From JAGWRA01 sp035534615 (GTDB taxonomy: Bacteria > Acidobacteriota > Vicinamibacteria > Vicinamibacterales > CAVVIG01): a stretch of 18,692 bases of DNA. The translations under genes were made by a program, and so were the position numbers. Each line of letters starts with the position of its first letter. Position 1 is the stretch's first letter. The DNA is taken from NCBI GenBank assembly GCA_035534615.1, contig DATLRO010000067.1, positions 1-18,692 of the forward strand, read 5' to 3'. A model generated the notes under the pieces. That model was not told where the DNA came from. It did not search any database and worked only from the letters and a program-made list of their open reading frames with translations. Of this stretch, positions 16,278 through 18,692 are shown piece by piece.

Positions 16278-17306
16278 TCAGGGCCGTGTGCCGGTCCCTG
16301 ACCTCGTCTTCCTCGTCCCGTGCGTCGCCGAAGCCTCACCCGTCGCCGGCCGCCTCCCGCTCGCAATCAACACCGTGAACGGATCGCCCTTGTGGCGCGC
16401 GCCGACCCGCACGCTCACCTGCTCCAGGCCCGCCTGCTTCATCAGCTTCGTCAGCCGCTCATCGTCGAACCCAAGCCATCGATCGCCCAGCTTCGTGCGG
16501 ACCCACGCCTGGTCGTGCGCCCGCAGGTCGAGGACCAGCACCCGGCCGCCCGGCACGACCACGCGGACCGCTTCGGAGAGGGCTTTGGCCGGATCGTGCG
16601 CGTGATGGAGCGCCTGGGACAGCAGCGCGACGTCGACCGAGGCGTCGGCCAGCGGCAGCTTCTCGAGCTCGCCGCGTTTCCAGGTGATGTTCGACACGCG
16701 CCGTCGGCGGGCCAGCGCCCGCGCGCGCTTCAGCACATCGTCCGAGCGATCGACCGCGACGACATCCCCGGCCCAGCGGGCGGCTTCGATCGTGAGGTAG
16801 CCCTCGCCGCAGCCGAGGTCGGCGACGCGGAGCGGCGGCAGCAGCTCGCCGAGGGCGCGGGCCCAGGCGGCCCAGCTGCGGCCGGGCACGAGCTGGCGCG
16901 TGTCGCGCGTATCGGGGCCGCGGTGCGCCTCGAAGTTCTCCTTGCGGAGCCGCAGCACTTCCTGCAGCCGTGCCTCGTCCGCCCGGACCGCCGGGTCGGC
17001 GGCGGCGGCGGCGGCCCCGAATTCGGCCTGCAGCAGGTGCCAGAGTTTCCCCTGCCCGTTGCCGGCGGCCGCCGCCTCGCTCTGGAGCGCCGGCGCGAGG
17101 CGATAGTAGGTGAAGCCGGCATCGCGCTCCTCGGCCACCAGCCCGGCGTCGCGCAGCAGACCGAGGTGGCGGGAGACCCCCGACTGGGCGATGCCGAGCA
17201 CGCCGGTGAGCTCCGTGACGTTCAGCCGGTCGCGGGCCAGGACGCGCAGCAGCCGCAGCCGCGCCTCGTCCCCCAGCAGCCGGAACAGCGAGGAGGCCTG
17301 ACGCAT
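16278..17306 (-). CDS. ArsR-family HTH regulator fused to a class I SAM-dependent methyltransferase domain
   Basis: A 342-residue protein. Residues 1-85 are an ArsR winged helix: FRLLGDEARLRLLRVLARD, recognition helix in GIAQSGVSRHLGLLRDAGLV, and wing EERDAGFTYYRLAP. No metal-binding Cys pair is seen in the HTH part. After an Ala-rich spacer, residues about 155-310 are a Rossmann methyltransferase: motif I VADLGCGEGYLTIE (from residue 161), motif II acidic end VVAVDRSDD, ALLSQALHHAHDPAKAL, and PGGRVLVLDL. Such fusions are common beside methionine-cycle genes, and ArsR-family regulators sensing S-adenosylhomocysteine (SahR) are known in Proteobacteria. Its position upstream of metH supports a role as a SAM/SAH-sensing regulator rather than a metabolic methyltransferase. 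A promoter and palindrome directly precede the ATG. The last 25 or so residues look disordered. Confidence 0.87.
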   Translation of the reverse strand: MRQASSLFRLLGDEARLRLLRVLARDRLNVTELTGVLGIAQSGVSRHLGLLRDAGLVAEERDAGFTYYRLAPALQSEAAAAGNGQGKLWHLLQAEFGAAAAAADPAVRADEARLQEVLRLRKENFEAHRGPDTRDTRQLVPGRSWAAWARALGELLPPLRVADLGCGEGYLTIEAARWAGDVVAVDRSDDVLKRARALARRRRVSNITWKRGELEKLPLADASVDVALLSQALHHAHDPAKALSEAVRVVVPGGRVLVLDLRAHDQAWVRTKLGDRWLGFDDERLTKLMKQAGLEQVSVRVGARHKGDPFTVLIASGRRPATGEASATHGTRKTRSGTGTRP

Positions 17307-17536
17307 ATCTATAAATCTACATGTAGTGATTAAGTATTGGCAAGTCCGGCTTGCGCCGGCCTCGGCCGGTCGGGAATCAGGGGCGAGGGAACGCGCCGGC
17401 TGACGAACCTGCCTTTTCCCCCGGCGTCGTCACGAGCCGTGTGTGGTGTGGAGGCGGTGAGTCTGTTTGCGCAAAGTCACGAATGCTATTACTTTATGCG
17501 CATGGAAGGACCAGCCGGGAACGCTCGGTAGCGCAC
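17307..17536. other. Intergenic region between helicase relic and ArsR gene
   Basis: It holds the ArsR-gene promoter and palindrome at the left. Next to these lie overlapping GC-rich inverted repeats without T-runs: CCGGC-TTGC-GCCGG at 17346-17359 and CCGGCC-TC-GGCCGG at 17356-17369. On the right is a short AT-richer stretch around 17480-17500 in which the broken helicase frame ends. No intact gene is visible. Confidence 0.5.
17314..17343 (-). promoter_or_regulatory. Promoter and palindromic operator of the ArsR-methyltransferase gene
   Basis: On the minus strand TTGCCA (17343-17338, 5 of 6) and TAGATT (17319-17314, 4 of 6) are 18 bp apart. The -10 ends 7 nt before the ATG, and there is no ribosome-binding site. 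The perfect 10-bp palindrome CTACATGTAG (17317-17326) overlaps the spacer and the -10 box in an AT-rich island, a typical place for an ArsR autoregulatory operator. Confidence 0.5.
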
Positions 17537-17638
17537 TCCCCGTGAGAGGGGCGACCTGAACGAGAACAGCGCCGCGTCGATCTGGTGTGGATTCAGATCG
17601 ACCTGGGCATCGACCAGCGCGCTGGCCAGCCGGTCGTC
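17537..17638 (-). pseudogene. Relic of an SNF2/HepA-like helicase N-terminal region
   Basis: Directly after the HigA stop, and in the same frame, the minus strand encodes DDRLASALVDAQ followed by VDLNPHQIDAALFSFRSPLS. This closely matches, from memory, the N-terminal region of bacterial SNF2-type helicases, which reads DAQVDLNPHQV-AALFAFRSPLSKG and continues into the Walker A helicase core (LADEVGLGKTIEAG). Here the match stops after SPLSRG. The frame then reads an unrelated VRYRAFPAG tail and ends at a TAA (17489-17491), and the usual 20-30 N-terminal residues are missing. No start codon serves this stretch. It is best seen as a deletion remnant of a helicase gene that once followed the toxin-antitoxin pair. 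Confidence 0.7.
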
Positions 17639-17647
17639 GCACCTCCA

Positions 17648-17920
17648 CTACGCCACGTCCAGCAGGGCTCGGGGGTTCTTGGCCGCGATCAGGAGCAGTG
17701 TCCTGGCCGCGCCTGATGGCGCGCGCCGCCCTTGCTCCCACTCCTGGAGCGTGCGAACGGACACTCCGAGTAGCTCGGCGAATCGTGTCTGCGAGAGGCC
17801 GGTCTTCTCGCGAACGTCGGCGACCGACGGCAGGTTGATGATCCGGCCGTGCTCGCCCCGCTTGAGTTGTCGCAGGCCCTCCAGAATCTCCAGACCGACG
17901 TTGCGAGCGCGCTTAGCCAT
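17648..17920 (-). CDS. higA: XRE-family antitoxin, HigA/NadS-like
   Basis: A 90-residue DNA-binding antitoxin. The N-terminal part (GLEILEGLRQLKRGEHGR) is typical of HigA/NadS proteins paired with RelE/HigB toxins. An XRE helix-turn-helix follows at about residues 32-75: VREKTGLSQTRFAELLGVSV and TLQEWEQGRRAPSGAARTLL. It would neutralise the HigB toxin and repress the operon. It is the second gene of the pair, and its ATG overlaps the toxin stop in the 8-bp string ATGGCTAA. The stop TAG is followed in the same frame by the helicase relic, so readthrough or the ancestral arrangement would join them. Codon use is less GC-biased than in the neighbours, consistent with acquisition. Confidence 0.88.
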   Translation of the reverse strand: MAKRARNVGLEILEGLRQLKRGEHGRIINLPSVADVREKTGLSQTRFAELLGVSVRTLQEWEQGRRAPSGAARTLLLIAAKNPRALLDVA

Positions 17921-18224
17921 CGATCTCCTCCTTGATCTTCTTCAGGATGTGCGCGGAAATGTTCTCCGACACGTTCTTTGCGTACAAGGTCAACATCCAG
18001 ATCTGCCCCTGACGTAACCGCAGGTAGTAGATCACCCGAATCCCTCCGCGCTTGCCACGCCCGGCGACGCTCCAGCGCAGCTTTCGAACACCTCCCGAGC
18101 CTGGGATGACGTCGCCGGCTTCAGGATTCGCGACGAGAGCCTGCTGCAGTGCACCGTACTCGTCGTCCGAGAGGTACTGCTGCACGAGTTCTGTGAAGAG
18201 CCTCGTCTCGACAAATGTCTGCAT
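17913..18224 (-). CDS. higB: RelE/HigB-family toxin
   Basis: A 103-residue protein of the RelE/ParE toxin superfamily, HigB type, probably a ribosome-dependent mRNA endonuclease. Family features are the start MQTFVETRLFTELVQQYLSD, the core ANPEAGDVIPGSGGVRKLRW, GRGKRGGIRVIYYLRL, and the final strand QIWMLTLYAKNVSENIS. The basic residues expected at the active site are present (Arg/Lys in VRKLRW and GKRGG). The ATG at 18224 is chosen because the family begins with MQT. An upstream TTG (18239) is in frame, but it overlaps the promoter -10 box. Toxin-first order with an overlapping antitoxin is the usual higBA arrangement. Confidence 0.9.
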   Translation of the reverse strand: MQTFVETRLFTELVQQYLSDDEYGALQQALVANPEAGDVIPGSGGVRKLRWSVAGRGKRGGIRVIYYLRLRQGQIWMLTLYAKNVSENISAHILKKIKEEIDG

Positions 18225-18227
18225 AGC

Positions 18228-18255
18228 ATTATACGTCAATGCCGTACTACGTCAA
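18228..18255 (-). promoter_or_regulatory. higBA promoter with direct repeat operator
   Basis: On the minus strand TTGACG (18255-18250) and a perfect TATAAT (18233-18228) are 16 bp apart, the best promoter in the window. The octamer TTGACGTA occurs twice, at 18255-18248 and 18239-18232, which is suitable for HigA binding. The -10 box ends only 3 nt before the toxin ATG, leaving no room for a ribosome-binding site. Confidence 0.65.
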
Positions 18256-18476
18256 AGACGGATGACTCGCCAGGAACGCCCGTCCGCGTGAAGAGCGCCC
18301 GCACGACGTAGCCCGGGAGGGCGATGTGGATGATGTCGAGGGCGATTGTCTGCCTCGGCGTCACGGCGGAAATTGCGCTTGATCCGATTGCGCGGACGGT
18401 TCAGCTACAGTGCTCGAGTCGGTCGTCGTTCGAAAGCGGCGGGGCTCGTGCGTCCCGCCGACGGGTGCCGACGCCG
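18256..18476. other. Intergenic region between the dioxygenase end and the higBA promoter
   Basis: About 220 bp with no gene that I can support. One minus-strand frame is open for 54 codons (18400-18239) but follows a stop and has no suitable start; it matches nothing I recognise. No T-rich terminator stem follows the dioxygenase stop. Confidence 0.4.
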
Positions 18477-18692
18477 CTACCCGACCCTCACCCCCAGCAT
18501 CGAGATCGATCCCCCGTCCACCCCTTCCACCGGAAAGCTGATGGCGTCGTGCTGCTGGCGGGTGCCGATCACGTAGAGCAGGGGCAGGTAGTGGTCCGGG
18601 GTGGGGATGGAGAGCATTGCCTCGGGGCCGAGGGACTCGTAGTTGACGAGCGGCTTGTGGTCGCCGGAGGCCAGCAGGCCGCGGACCTCGGT
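18477..18692 (-). CDS. ygiD: 4,5-DOPA dioxygenase-like extradiol ring-cleavage enzyme, C-terminal part only
   Basis: The last 71 codons of a gene entering from the right edge, ending at the TAG at 18479-18477. The fragment reads VRGLLASGDHKPLVNYESLG, then IPTPDHYLPLLYVIG with the His that is conserved at the C-terminal part of the LigB/DODA active site, then ISFPVEGVDGGSISMLGVRV. This closely matches the end of YgiD-type 4,5-DOPA-extradiol-dioxygenases, non-haem metal enzymes that open catechol rings. The upstream catalytic region lies outside the window, so intactness cannot be judged. Confidence 0.88.
   Translation of the reverse strand, partial: TEVRGLLASGDHKPLVNYESLGPEAMLSIPTPDHYLPLLYVIGTRQQHDAISFPVEGVDGGSISMLGVRVG

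Noticed and set aside
13447..16605. 1052-codon open frame on the plus strand
   Set aside because: It lies antisense to metH. Its Arg/His/Asp-rich, low-complexity translation is the usual shadow of a GC-rich gene, and metH is certain.
17531..17553. CCCC-GTGAGA-GGGG hairpin as a terminator
   Set aside because: There is no T-run on either strand, and on the minus strand it is part of the helicase relic coding sequence (SPLSRG).
18239..18400. 54-codon open minus-strand stretch with protein-like residues (IALDIIHIALPGYVV)
   Set aside because: It follows a stop, has no usable start or ribosome-binding site, and matches no family I recognise; it could be a relic but this cannot be supported.

Overview
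The window is very GC-rich, gene-dense chromosomal DNA from an aerobic or facultative bacterium. It encodes a complete B12-dependent methionine synthase, a LutABC lactate-oxidation operon, an RND-type efflux adaptor (so a diderm envelope), a polyphosphate-glucokinase-like ROK kinase and a PEGA-domain membrane protein. There is no rRNA, tRNA or phage marker to fix taxonomy. The mix of genes, the base composition and a dispersed 7-bp repeat suggest an environmental lineage such as Acidobacteriota, but that is inference only.

Layout, left to right. 1-981 (-): 5' part of an RND efflux periplasmic adaptor lipoprotein, cut by the window edge. 982-1534: about 550 bp with no convincing gene. 1535-1933 (+): RidA-family deaminase. 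1933-1981: seven tandem copies of a 7-bp repeat. 2028-2912 (+): two-domain sulfurtransferase, convergent with a small membrane isoprenylcysteine methyltransferase-like gene (2926-3345, -). Divergent from the latter is a PEGA-domain anchored protein (3467-4279, +), convergent with an IMPDH/GMP-reductase family protein (4293-5834, -) that lies behind a ROK kinase (5930-6679, -). Divergent from the kinase are a TauE/SafE permease (6809-7552, +) and a histidine phosphatase (7582-8265, +). The phosphatase collides with, and overlaps, lutC of a lutABC operon (11087 down to 8184, -). Divergent from lutA, sharing a 56-bp regulatory gap, is a DAO-family FAD oxidoreductase (11144-12322, +). Its stop codon overlaps that of metH (12319-16068, -). 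Upstream of metH, in the same direction, is an ArsR-HTH/methyltransferase fusion (16278-17306, -), a plausible regulator of the methionine cycle. Beyond it come a relic of an SNF2-family helicase (about 17537-17638), a HigB/HigA-type toxin-antitoxin pair (17648-18224, -) and the 3' end of a 4,5-DOPA dioxygenase-like gene (18477-18692, -).

How genes work together. LutA, LutB and LutC would form the iron-sulfur L-lactate dehydrogenase complex, and the divergent FAD oxidoreductase may feed or complement it. MetH regenerates methionine from homocysteine, and the adjacent ArsR-methyltransferase could sense a metabolite such as SAM or S-adenosylhomocysteine. The kinase and the IMPDH-like gene may form a short operon.

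Structural themes. At least six genes have a -10-like box only 3-9 nt upstream of the start codon and no Shine-Dalgarno sequence, which suggests leaderless transcripts. All four convergent gene pairs end within 13 bp of each other or overlap, with no intrinsic terminator visible. A 7-bp GCTCRGK repeat occurs both between genes and, in frame, inside the metH linker.
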